Assembly (NCBI GenBank): GCA_035552775.1
Contig: DASZKW010000002.1
Location: 1-17,857 of the forward strand
DNA length: 17,857 nt
Reading direction: 5' to 3'
Source: DASZKW01 sp035552775
GTDB taxonomy: Bacteria; Actinomycetota; Acidimicrobiia; Acidimicrobiales; Palsa-688
A program made the translations under genes and the position numbers. Each line of letters begins with the position of its first letter. The first letter of the stretch is position 1. Below are positions 7,161 through 13,735 of the stretch, piece by piece. A model generated the notes under the pieces. The model searched no databases. It was not told the DNA's origin and saw nothing but the letters and a program-made list of their open reading frames with translations.

Positions 7161-7166
7161 TAGCCT
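7161..7166 (+). promoter_or_regulatory. -10 box (TAGCCT) for leaderless gltX
   Basis: TAGCCT fits TANNNT and ends 7 nt before the gltX GTG at 7174, so transcription would start at the start codon. No Shine-Dalgarno precedes the GTG. A convincing -35 box was not found. Confidence 0.4.
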
Positions 7167-7173
7167 GGGGCCC

Positions 7174-8577
7174 GTGCCCGGCCCCCGTGTCCGCATCGCC
7201 CCATCGCCCACGGGTTACTTCCACGTGGGCACGGCGCGCACGGCGCTGTTCAACTGGCTCTACGCCCGCCAGCACGCCGGATCCTTCATCCTGCGCATTG
7301 AAGACACCGACAGGGCACGAAACGTAGCCGAGCATACCGAGGGAATCCAACGTTCTCTGAGATGGCTGGGCCTGGACTGGGACGAGGGGCCCTGGTTCCA
7401 GTCTGAGCGCACCGATCTGTACGCCGACGCCGTCGCCAAGCTGGTCTCCGCCGACGCGGTCTATGCCTGCGATTGCACGCCTGAGCAGGTGGCGGCCCGG
7501 GCGCGCCAGCGGGGTGGGCCCCCGGGCTACGACGGCCATTGCCGGGACCGGCGCCTCGAGCCGGGCCCTGGGCGCATACTGAGGTTCCGGGTCCCCGACG
7601 GCGGCGTCACCGCCTTCTACGACCTGGTGCGGGGGGAGGTGAGCTCGCCCAACGGCGCCATCGAGGATTTCGGGGTGCGCAAGTCCAACGGCGAGCCGTT
7701 GTTCATCCTGGCCAACGCGGTCGACGACGCCGACATGGCCATCTCCCACGTCATCCGCGGCGAGGACCACGTCCCCAACACGCCCAAGTACCTGCTGTTG
7801 TGGGACGCACTCGGCTACGGCGAGCACCCGAGCTTCGCCCACCTTCCCCTCCTGCTGAGCGAGTCCCGCCAGAAGCTGTCCAAGCGCCGGGACAAGGTGG
7901 CCGTCGAGGATTACAGGGACGAGGGCTACCTTCCCGAGGCGCTACGCAATTACCTGGCCCTGCTCGGGTGGTCCCCGGGCCGCGATCGCGAGATCCTCAC
8001 CCTCGACGAGATGGTCGCCGAGTTCCGACTTGAGGACGTCAAGAGCGCGGGCGCCATCTTCGACGAGCGCAAGATGCAGTCGGTCAACGCCGAGTACCTG
8101 CGGGCCCTCGATCCTTCGCTCTTCGTCGACAGGGCGCAATCGTGGTTGCGGGCCCGCTGGGAGCCGGTCGGTCCCCTGGTGCAGGAGCGGGCCCGCACCC
8201 TCGGGGAGGTGTTCTCCATGGTCGACTTCCTCTTTCTTTCCCACCCGACCATCGATGCCGAGGACTGGGCGCGCGGCGTGCGCCGCCAACCCGCGTTCGC
8301 CGCCATCCTCGACGCAGCAGCCGAGGCCTACACCGACGTCGACTGGCACGCCGAGGCCCTCAAGTCGGCCACGGCCGCCGCTGGTGAACGGGCCGGCGTG
8401 CCCCAGCTCGCCAAGGCCCAGGCCCCGGTTCGCCTCGCCGTCACCGGCCGCTCGGTGGGCCCCCCGCTCTTCGAGTCGCTCCAGCAGCTCGGCCGCCAGC
8501 GCACCATCGAACGGATCCGCGCCGGGCGCCGGCGCCTTGACCCGGCGACCCCCAAAGGGCCGCAGCCCGGGGCCTGA
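7174..8577 (+). CDS. gltX: Glutamyl-tRNA synthetase
   Basis: This 467-residue class I synthetase attaches glutamate to tRNA-Glu. In organisms without GlnRS it also loads tRNA-Gln, for later amidation by GatCAB. The HIGH motif lies in IAPSPTGYFHVGTARTALFN (8-27) and the KMSKS motif is KLSKR (234-238). A zinc-type motif C99-x-C101 with Y119 and C123 separates it from the shorter GluQ-RS. HVIRGEDHVPNTPKYLLLWDALGY is typical of full GluRS, and the C-terminal anticodon-binding domain is present. The GTG start at 7174 lies 7 nt after a TANNNT box. The next gene begins at the base after its stop codon. tRNA-Gln and tRNA-Glu genes lie 0.7 and 5.1 kb downstream. Confidence 0.97.
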   Translation: MPGPRVRIAPSPTGYFHVGTARTALFNWLYARQHAGSFILRIEDTDRARNVAEHTEGIQRSLRWLGLDWDEGPWFQSERTDLYADAVAKLVSADAVYACDCTPEQVAARARQRGGPPGYDGHCRDRRLEPGPGRILRFRVPDGGVTAFYDLVRGEVSSPNGAIEDFGVRKSNGEPLFILANAVDDADMAISHVIRGEDHVPNTPKYLLLWDALGYGEHPSFAHLPLLLSESRQKLSKRRDKVAVEDYRDEGYLPEALRNYLALLGWSPGRDREILTLDEMVAEFRLEDVKSAGAIFDERKMQSVNAEYLRALDPSLFVDRAQSWLRARWEPVGPLVQERARTLGEVFSMVDFLFLSHPTIDAEDWARGVRRQPAFAAILDAAAEAYTDVDWHAEALKSATAAAGERAGVPQLAKAQAPVRLAVTGRSVGPPLFESLQQLGRQRTIERIRAGRRRLDPATPKGPQPGA

Positions 8578-9213
8578 GTGCTGCGAGCCGTTAGACGCCA
8601 TCCCTGGCGCCTGGTAGCCATTGCCGCCTGCGTCGCTGTCGTCTACCTGCTGGCCAACCTGGGCCTGGTGTGGCGGGCTTCGCGCGACAACCAGGCCCGC
8701 CAGGTCCAGGCCATCGTCGTGCTCGGCTCGGCGCAGTACGACGGTGTACCGTCCCCCGACCTCGGTGCCAGGCTCGGCCACGCCCTCAGCCTGTGGCACC
8801 GCCACCTGGCGCCCGTCATCGTGGTCACCGGTGGCAAGGAGCCTGGGGACAGTTACACCGAGGCGCAGGCCTCGGCCGACTGGCTGGCGGCGCGAGGCGT
8901 GCCTCAGTCGGCCATCCTGCGAGAGGTCAACGGGCGAGACACGTGGGAGTCCCTCGACGCCACCGCCCGCTTCTTGAAGCCCCGCGGGATCCGTACCGTC
9001 CTGCTCGTATCGGACCCGTACCACGACGACCGCATCGCGCTCATGACGGGCCAGTTGGGGTTGACTTCCTACGTGTCGCCGACGACGACATCGCCGATCA
9101 AGGGTGGCGCGCTGGTGCCGTACTTCGCCAAGGAGACGGCCGAGGTGGCGGTGGGCCGGATAATCGGCTTCCGCTCCCTCGGCTACCTGGAGCGAAAGCT
9201 CGGGGGCCGCTGA
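8578..9213 (+). CDS. YdcF/DUF218 family membrane-anchored protein
   Basis: This encodes 211 residues. A basic N-terminus is followed by one membrane span (about residues 11-31, LVAIAACVAVVYLLANLGL). The DUF218 domain begins with QAIVVLGSAQYDGVPSPDLG and includes HLAPVIVVTGGKEPGDSYTE, EVNGRDTWESLDATARFL and RTVLLVSDPYHDDRI. The family includes E. coli YdcF, ElyC and SanA, linked to envelope metabolism; the exact reaction is not settled. The globular part would lie outside the membrane if the span acts as a signal anchor. GTG 8578 directly abuts the gltX stop, so the two are co-transcribed and probably translationally coupled. Confidence 0.88.
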   Translation: MLRAVRRHPWRLVAIAACVAVVYLLANLGLVWRASRDNQARQVQAIVVLGSAQYDGVPSPDLGARLGHALSLWHRHLAPVIVVTGGKEPGDSYTEAQASADWLAARGVPQSAILREVNGRDTWESLDATARFLKPRGIRTVLLVSDPYHDDRIALMTGQLGLTSYVSPTTTSPIKGGALVPYFAKETAEVAVGRIIGFRSLGYLERKLGGR

Positions 9214-9238
9214 GCGTCGAGGAGCCCTGAGGCGAGGC

Positions 9239-9244
9239 TAACGT
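9239..9244 (+). promoter_or_regulatory. -10 box (TAACGT) for tRNA-Gln
   Basis: TAACGT ends 14 nt upstream of the mature tRNA-Gln 5' end. The same 14-nt distance separates TAGGAT from tRNA-Glu, which supports both calls. Confidence 0.4.
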
Positions 9245-9258
9245 GGGGGCACGCCCGT

Positions 9259-9330
9259 TCGGGGGTGGTGTAATCGGCAACACAGCAGGTTCTGGCCCTG
9301 CCATTGGGGGTTCGAGTCCTCCCCCCCGAG
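9259..9330 (+). tRNA. tRNA-Gln (anticodon CTG)
   Basis: The 7-bp acceptor stem pairs 9259-9265 with 9323-9329, with the U1-A72 pair typical of tRNA-Gln. The D arm is GTG/CAC. The anticodon stem GCAGG/CCTGC encloses loop TTCTGGC, giving anticodon CTG at 9292-9294. The T arm has GGGGG, TTCGAGT and a complementary arm. The discriminator is G9330 and CCA is not encoded. Its 3' end borders a decayed mobile-looking segment. Confidence 0.95.
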
Positions 9331-9587
9331 CTTCGATCCGGCAGAGAAACCACAGGTCACAGCGGTGCGGCCTCGGTCTGAGATGCATTGACGTGAACTT
9401 TGTGATCACGGCGGCCCGGCCCGCTGGTCGGAGTCTCGGACAGCCGGTACGGACGATGGTGTCGGCCGACGGCGCCACGGTCTTTGCGTTCCTGAACCGG
9501 CAGGTCGAGCCCGGTGAACAAGCCGAGAGCGCACCTTCGCCAGCGGCGACGAGTCCTGGCTTCGCTCTAGCGGCTGCCGTTGCCGAC

Positions 9588-9835
9588 CTACACGAGGCGA
9601 CCGACCGGTTTTGGGGCGAGTACCGGCGCCTGACAGCCGAGCGGCGTGCGGCCTTCAGGCGTGCGGTTCAACACTTCGTCGTCGATCTCGGAGAGGGGCA
9701 GTTCCGGGCCGGCTTGAGGGTGAAGGGCATCGTCGGGATGCCGGGCTGCTTCGAGATAACTGGGCCGCCGACGGGCGAGCGATCTTCGCGTACGGGAAGG
9801 AGGCCCGCCCGGGCGACGAGCACGTCGTTTGGTCG
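9588..9835 (+). pseudogene. Frameshifted RelE/ParE-like toxin remnant
   Basis: The first frame reads FWGEYRRLTAERRAAFRRAV, then QHFVVDLGEGQFRAGLRVKG and IVGMPGCFEI. The match then moves to another frame at about 9756-9761 with NWAADGRAIFAYGKEARPGD and EHVVW. Joined, it follows the pattern of a compact family of RelE/ParE-like proteins (GLRVKG, then FE[ML]TWAxDGRAxFxYG, then HVxWRRIGTH), a memory-based assignment. One missing base explains the shift. The C-terminal RRIGTH segment and a clear N-terminal start are absent. The open frame upstream (from about 9456) includes GATVFAFLNRQVEPGEQ, which I do not recognise; no antitoxin was identified. Confidence 0.6.
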
Positions 9836-9948
9836 GGATCCATGGTCGGTCCTTGCTGGGCTCGCCGGCCGGTCAGAACAACAGGGGCGACGAGTTTGCG
9901 TCCGATGGCGCAGTCCAAGAAGTCGTTGAGCTCAGCTGCTCACCTGCG

Positions 9949-10110
9949 CCACAGAATCTTCCAGTCAAGGTAGTGGTGTTCAATAACGAGTCCCTGTCGT
10001 TCATCGAGCTGGAAATGAAGGCGGCCGGGATCGTCACCTACGGCACCGACCGGGTCGATCCCGACTTCGCGGGGATTGCCCGTTCGGCCGGACTGTTCGG
10101 CGCCCGGCGC
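9949..10110 (+). pseudogene. Internal fragment of a PoxB-like pyruvate dehydrogenase (thiamine diphosphate enzyme)
   Basis: About 50 residues read NLPVKVVVFNNESLSFIELE, MKAAGIVTYGTDRVDPDF and AGIARSAGLFG. This matches the C-terminal ThDP-binding domain of PoxB-like enzymes, where a NLPVKVVVFNNxxLGFVELE block is followed by KAAGxxxxGTDLxNPDFAAIARAxGIFG. A complete enzyme has about 580 residues. The flanking sequence in the same frame (10111-10344) no longer resembles the family. It is therefore a relic, lying between a broken toxin and vapBC. Confidence 0.7.
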
Positions 10111-10280
10111 CAGCGGAGCGCGGCACGCCGGCTCGGCTCGGGGTTCGCAGGCTGCCGGCGGCGATCACTCAGCGCAGGACTGAATGTTTGGCGTCAGGCC
10201 CAACTCGGGTGGTCAGATCCGGTCGTCGGTCCTCAGGGATTCACGCGATGGGGCAGTGTTGCCGGGGCTGGTAGCGGTCA

Positions 10281-10661
10281 TCAGACGGGCACGATCTCTA
10301 TGAGGTTCTCGATCCCGGCCAAGTCCTTTGCGTTTCGGGTGTAGAGCCGAGCGGCGTGGGCATGGGCTGTGGCCGCTATCAGGATGTCCATGACTCGCGA
10401 TCGTGGTTGGCGACCCGCGGCAACTACGGCCGCGGCGAGTTGGCCGTAACTGGTGGCCACGTCGTCATCGACAGGCAATGCGTCGAAGGTTCGCTGGAGC
10501 ACAGACAGTCTCCGGAGACGTTCGGCACGCACAGCGGTGTCGGTGGTGACCAGCACGCCGAAGTGCAACTCGGCGAGCGAGGCAGCACTGACCGCGAGCT
10601 CTCCCTCCAATGGCTCCACGTCAGTAGCGATCAACAGGCTGGTGTCCAGAATCGCCTTCAA
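10281..10661 (-). CDS. vapC: VapC-type PIN-domain ribonuclease toxin
   Basis: This 126-residue PIN-domain protein would cleave RNA when free of its antitoxin. The acidic site is visible: D6 in AILDTSLLI, E31 in SLAELHFG, D92 in RVMDILIAATA, and N110/D113 in YTRNAKDL. The TTG start at 10661 overlaps the antitoxin stop by 4 bp (TTGA), giving translational coupling. A longer reading with 20 extra residues would overlap the antitoxin by 64 bp and does not look like PIN N-termini. The pair lies in a stretch of broken genes and appears to be its only intact content, as expected for an addiction module that resists loss. Confidence 0.93.
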   Translation of the reverse strand: MKAILDTSLLIATDVEPLEGELAVSAASLAELHFGVLVTTDTAVRAERLRRLSVLQRTFDALPVDDDVATSYGQLAAAVVAAGRQPRSRVMDILIAATAHAHAARLYTRNAKDLAGIENLIEIVPV

Positions 10662-10909
10662 CGTGGACGCTCCCACGGATTGGCGACGAACGGGTCGACC
10701 AGGTCTATGTCGCGCTGCCACCCCGGGTCAGGACGGCCGGTGAACAAGTCGGCGAGGTCATCCCAGCGCTGCCATCTCTTCGGCGCGGCGGGGACCATCC
10801 GGGCCGCAGGGCGACCCGAGACGGTGATCTCGATCTCCTCGCCGCTCTCGACCCGTCGCACCAAGTCGGATGCGTCCTGGCGCAGTTCTCGGAGTCCCAC
10901 AGTACGCAT
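10658..10909 (-). CDS. vapB: VapB antitoxin, Phd/YefM type
   Basis: This 83-residue antitoxin would bind VapC and repress the operon. The N-terminal MRTVGLRELRQDASDLVRRV and EIEITVSGRPAARMVP form the Phd/YefM DNA-binding and dimerisation domain. The C-terminal part (RWDDLADLFTGRPDPGWQRD, then VDPFVANPWERPR) is the toxin-wrapping tail. The ATG at 10909 lies 7 nt after a TACACT -10 box, so the mRNA is probably leaderless. The in-frame upstream GTG-type extension has no support. An inverted repeat over the -10 box suggests autoregulation. Confidence 0.92.
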   Translation of the reverse strand: MRTVGLRELRQDASDLVRRVESGEEIEITVSGRPAARMVPAAPKRWQRWDDLADLFTGRPDPGWQRDIDLVDPFVANPWERPR

Positions 10910-10916
10910 AGACCAA

Positions 10917-10935
10917 AGTGTAGCACAAATGCTAC
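10917..10935 (-). promoter_or_regulatory. vapBC promoter and operator: inverted repeat over the -10 box
   Basis: On the minus strand TACACT (10922-10917) is a -10 box ending 7 nt before the vapB ATG. The inverted repeat GTAGCA-N4-TGCTAC (10935-10920) overlaps that box, so bound antitoxin would block polymerase. The arrangement matches conditional autoregulation of toxin-antitoxin operons. No -35 box was recognised. Confidence 0.6.
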
Positions 10936-10975
10936 CGGCGAGTCTGGCTTTGGCGGGGGGGGGCCTCACCAGTAG

Positions 10976-10995
10976 TTCGAGTCCCCCCCTGAGCT
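10976..10995 (+). repeat. tRNA-Gln 3'-end-like direct repeat (possible att remnant)
   Basis: TTCGAGTCC, then a C-run, then GAGCT repeats the T-loop-to-end part of tRNA-Gln at 9311-9332 in the same orientation. The C-run differs in length and in one T. No complete tRNA can be folded here, although a G-run at about 10955-10963 could pair with the C-run. It could be the far attachment site of the segment that starts at tRNA-Gln, or the relic of another tRNA gene. Confidence 0.35.
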
Positions 10996-11107
10996 GCTCT
11001 CGGCCCGGCGAGGCACTGTTGCCGCCGGCGATGGTCGTGCTGCGTCGTGACCGGTGGGATGCGATGATGTTCGCTCAGGCCTCCACGTCCGGGAAGGAGC
11101 ACCGTTG

Positions 11108-12445
11108 GTGGTACGAACGGCGCGCTTCGACGTGCTGGTGGTGGGTGCGGGTCCCGCCGGCAGCATGGCCGCCCGGGGCCTGGCGCGCGGAGGGGCGCGG
11201 GTCGCTCTTCTCGACAAGGCAGCCTTCCCCCGCGACAAGGCGTGCGGGGATCTGGTCGGCCCGCGGGGCTTGCAGGTCCTCGACGACCTCGGCTTGGACC
11301 GGCCGTCGGGGCTGGCGGTAGGCGAGATGGTCGTGCTCGGCCCGACGGGTCGCCGGGTGCGCCTGCCGTGCTTCGATGGGGAGACATACCCGGGAAGGGC
11401 CGTCGCCGTGCCCCGGGAGGGCTTCGACGCCACCCTGCGGGCTGCGGCGTTGGACGCCGGGGCCGAACCCATAGCAGGCCGGGCCGGCGAACCCGTCGTC
11501 GACGATGGCCGCATCGACGGCTTCCGGACCGCCAGCGGCGAGGTGCGCGCCGACGTGATCATCGGCGCCGATGGCGCAACCAGCCGCGTCGCCGACGCCG
11601 CCGGGCTCGTGGACCCGGGCCGCGTCCTGTGGGGGTTCGCGGTGCGCACCTATCTCGAGCAACCGGTGGACGTGCCTCACATCGTGTGGTGGGAGCCCGA
11701 GCGGCGTCGGGCGTTGGCCGGGTACGGCTGGATCTTCCCCGGACCGGACGGGCGGGCCAACGCCGGCGTCGGTGTGGGCACGGGGTCGTCGCGCCGGGCG
11801 GGAGCCGAGGCGGTGCGGATGCTGCCGGCGTTCATGACCCATCTTCGCGACCTCGGCCTGGTGACCGCGAACGGCGGGGCGCCGCGAGGGCAGAATCGAA
11901 TGATCGGGGGGTGGCTGAAGATGGGCATGGTGGGCACGTCCCCCGGCGCCGGGCGGGTCCTGCTCGTCGGCGACGCCGCCGGACTCGTCAATCCGTTGCA
12001 GGGCGAGGGCATCGCCCAGGCCATGACGAGCGGGCGGGCCGCGGCGGAGGCCGTTCTCGCCGGTCCCGATACCGCCGCCCGGCGCTACCGGGACTTCCTG
12101 GCAACCGCGCATCTGCCTTACCAGCAGGTCACCGCCGCCGTCCACGCCGGCATGGTCAGCCGTCCCCGCCTGGTGTCCGCCGTCAGCCGGGCCCTGACCG
12201 CGCCGGGGGTGGGCAGTGCGCTGGCCGGCGGTTGGGCGTTGTTCTGGAACGAGTTGCTGGACGGCGCTCCCGCCGGCCCGGACCGGGCGGTGGCCAAGTT
12301 CGCAACGAGCGCCGGGCGCGCCGCCACCGGTTTCGGGCGGACCCGGCGATGGTTCGATGCCGCCTATCCGGCGCCGCCGGGCGGCCCTACCATGCACGGG
12401 CGTGGGATCCCCGGAGTACCTCAAAACCCTCTCCGCGGCCCGTGA
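11108..12445 (+). CDS. Geranylgeranyl reductase family FAD-dependent oxidoreductase
   Basis: This 445-residue flavoprotein belongs to the group that saturates isoprenoid double bonds, in lipids or in quinone side chains; the substrate cannot be read from sequence. The FAD dinucleotide fold is FDVLVVGAGPAGSMAARGLA near the N-terminus. KAAFPRDKACGDLVGP follows, ADVIIGADGATSRVA lies in the middle, YGWIFPGPDGRANAGVG is the family core motif, and RVLLVGDAAGLVNPLQGEGI binds FAD. GTG 11108 is 8 nt after AAGGAG (11094-11099); TTG 11105 is an equally framed alternative. Its last 44 bp overlap bioB in another frame. The extreme C-terminus after AAYPAPPGG carries the bioB promoter and is unlikely to be conserved. 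Confidence 0.92.
   Translation: MVRTARFDVLVVGAGPAGSMAARGLARGGARVALLDKAAFPRDKACGDLVGPRGLQVLDDLGLDRPSGLAVGEMVVLGPTGRRVRLPCFDGETYPGRAVAVPREGFDATLRAAALDAGAEPIAGRAGEPVVDDGRIDGFRTASGEVRADVIIGADGATSRVADAAGLVDPGRVLWGFAVRTYLEQPVDVPHIVWWEPERRRALAGYGWIFPGPDGRANAGVGVGTGSSRRAGAEAVRMLPAFMTHLRDLGLVTANGGAPRGQNRMIGGWLKMGMVGTSPGAGRVLLVGDAAGLVNPLQGEGIAQAMTSGRAAAEAVLAGPDTAARRYRDFLATAHLPYQQVTAAVHAGMVSRPRLVSAVSRALTAPGVGSALAGGWALFWNELLDGAPAGPDRAVAKFATSAGRAATGFGRTRRWFDAAYPAPPGGPTMHGRGIPGVPQNPLRGP
12388..12393 (+). promoter_or_regulatory. -10 box (TACCAT) for bioB, inside the upstream gene
   Basis: TACCAT ends 8 nt before the GTG at 12402 and fits the leaderless pattern of gltX, vapB and marR. It lies within the coding end of the geranylgeranyl reductase gene. 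No Shine-Dalgarno precedes the bioB start. Confidence 0.35.
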
Positions 12446-13412
12446 GGCCCTGATAGGCGAGCGTCGCCAGCTGAGCGAGAGCGAACTTGCCGCCGTCGCC
12501 GCGGTGCCCGACGGTGCCGTGCCCAGCCTGGCGGCCGTGGCCCACGAAGTGCGCTTGGCGTGGTGCGGGCCCGTGGTCGAGATAGAGGGCATCCTGTCCG
12601 CAAAAACTGGCGGTTGCCCGGAGGACTGCCACTTCTGCGCCCAGTCATCCCGGTTCGACACGCCGGTGCTTGCCACTCCGTTCCTCGACACCGGCGAGGT
12701 CCTGGCCGCGGCGAGAGAGACGGCCGCGCTCGGCGCCAGCGAGTTTTGCATCGTGCTCGCCGTGCGCGGTCCCGACGAACGCACGTTGGCCCGCATTCTC
12801 GAATTGGTTCCCGCCGTGCGAGAAGCGACGGGGCTCAACGTGGCGGTATCCGCCGGAATCCTCGCACCGGGACAGGCGGCCCGGCTCGCCGCCGGAGGGG
12901 TGCATCGCTACAACCACAACCTGGAGACGGCCCGTTCCCATTTCGCCGAGATCGTGAGCACCCACTCGTGGGCGGAGCGATGGCAGACCTGCCGGGACGT
13001 GCAGGCGGCAGGAATGGAGTTGTGTTGCGGGGTACTGCTGGGAGTTGGGGAAAATAAAAACCAACGCCTCGAGCTGATCGCAGAACTGGCCGAGTTGGGC
13101 CCGTCCGAAGTACCGATCAACTTCCTCGACCCCAGGCCCGGAACACCCTTGGCGTTGCGTCGCCGGGTCCACCCCCTCGACGCCCTGCGCTGGATCGCCC
13201 TGTTCCGGCTCGGCCTGCCCGCGGCCATACTCCGCTACGCCGGCGGCCGTGAAATCACCCTTGGCGAGCTGCAAGCCATGGGCATGACCGCCGGCGTCAA
13301 TGCGCTGATCGTCGGCAATTACCTGACGACTCTCGGCCGCGCCCCGGCCGAGGATCTGGCGATGCTCGCCGACCTGCGCATGCCGATCGGGGCGCTGTCG
13401 GGGGCGATCTGA
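12402..13412 (+). CDS. bioB: Biotin synthase (radical SAM), BsaP-associated type
   Basis: This 336-residue enzyme inserts sulfur into dethiobiotin. The radical SAM cluster motif is C72-x3-C76-x2-C79 in GGCPEDCHFCAQS. GASEFCIVLA (C116) matches E. coli C97, MELCCGVLLGVGE matches C188, and ILRYAGGREITLGE supplies the arginine ligand equivalent to R260. The segment aligned with E. coli C128 (LEACMTLG) reads LNVAVSAG, with alanine there and no nearby cysteine. HRYNHNLETA and EVPINFLDPRPGTPL are typical of actinobacterial BioB. The GTG at 12402 gives the family N-terminus GSPEYLKTLS; an earlier in-frame start would lie inside the neighbour. A BsaP-like gene begins 4 bp after the stop. No bioA, bioD or bioF is in view. 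Confidence 0.95.
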   Translation: MGSPEYLKTLSAAREALIGERRQLSESELAAVAAVPDGAVPSLAAVAHEVRLAWCGPVVEIEGILSAKTGGCPEDCHFCAQSSRFDTPVLATPFLDTGEVLAAARETAALGASEFCIVLAVRGPDERTLARILELVPAVREATGLNVAVSAGILAPGQAARLAAGGVHRYNHNLETARSHFAEIVSTHSWAERWQTCRDVQAAGMELCCGVLLGVGENKNQRLELIAELAELGPSEVPINFLDPRPGTPLALRRRVHPLDALRWIALFRLGLPAAILRYAGGREITLGELQAMGMTAGVNALIVGNYLTTLGRAPAEDLAMLADLRMPIGALSGAI

Positions 13413-13416
13413 GGCG

Positions 13417-13614
13417 GTGGCACCCCCGCCGGCAGATCACTGCACCGGCTGTGGCCGAGCCGGCGAGGAGTGCCCCACCCGGGGCCGGTGCCGGGGCAGC
13501 TACGAGCCCCCACGCCACTGCGCCGTGTGCGGGCGCCGCCTTGCGGTGGCGGTCACCCCCACGGGGTGGAATGCCCGATGCAGGGATCACGGGGATGCCG
13601 AAGCCGGGCCATGA
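13417..13614 (+). CDS. bsaP: BsaP-like biotin synthase auxiliary protein (small Cys-rich)
   Basis: This encodes 65 residues with seven cysteines: C9, C12, C19, C25, C35, C38 and C55. The core YEPPRHCAVCGRRL followed by VAVTPTGWNARCRDHG matches the small proteins found after bioB in actinobacteria. In mycobacteria one of these, BsaP, is an iron-sulfur protein needed for biotin synthase to work. The GTG at 13417 is 5 bp from the bioB stop, so the two are co-translated; GAGG at 13411-13414 is a poor ribosome site. Its presence beside a BioB lacking the C128-equivalent cysteine makes functional coupling likely. A generic zinc ribbon is the alternative. Confidence 0.8.
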   Translation: MAPPPADHCTGCGRAGEECPTRGRCRGSYEPPRHCAVCGRRLAVAVTPTGWNARCRDHGDAEAGP

Positions 13615-13633
13615 CCCGGTGTGGACCCCGGGG

Positions 13634-13639
13634 TAGGAT
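13634..13639 (+). promoter_or_regulatory. -10 box (TAGGAT) for tRNA-Glu
   Basis: TAGGAT ends 14 nt before the mature tRNA-Glu. ATGACC at 13612-13617, 16 bp upstream, is a plausible -35 box and overlaps the bsaP stop. Confidence 0.45.
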
Positions 13640-13653
13640 GGCTGGCGCTGCTC

Positions 13654-13726
13654 GGCCCCATCGTCTAGTGGCCTAGGACATCACCCTCTCAAGGTGGAGG
13701 CACGGGTTCGAATCCCGTTGGGGCTG
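13654..13726 (+). tRNA. tRNA-Glu (anticodon CTC)
   Basis: The acceptor stem pairs 13654-13660 with 13719-13725, with G1-U72 as the terminal wobble. TAGTGG lies in the D loop. The anticodon loop CTCTCAA gives CTC at 13688-13690. The T arm ACGGG/CCCGT encloses TTCGAAT. The discriminator is G13726 and CCA is not encoded. A tyrosine integrase remnant ends 10 bp from its 3' end, the usual arrangement for a tRNA used as an integration site. Confidence 0.95.
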
Positions 13727-13735
13727 CTGGCTTTT

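Noticed and set aside
6159..7211. 350-codon minus-strand frame opposite the sigma factor
   Set aside because: It is antisense to well-conserved sigma regions 1.2 to 4, with no recognisable domain.
10950..10995. A complete second tRNA gene at the G/C runs
   Set aside because: Only a T-loop-like TTCGAGT and end can be matched; no D arm or anticodon arm fits, so it is listed only as a repeat.
11075..12838. 587-codon minus-strand frame opposite the reductase and bioB
   Set aside because: It crosses two convincing plus-strand genes and is of shadow composition.
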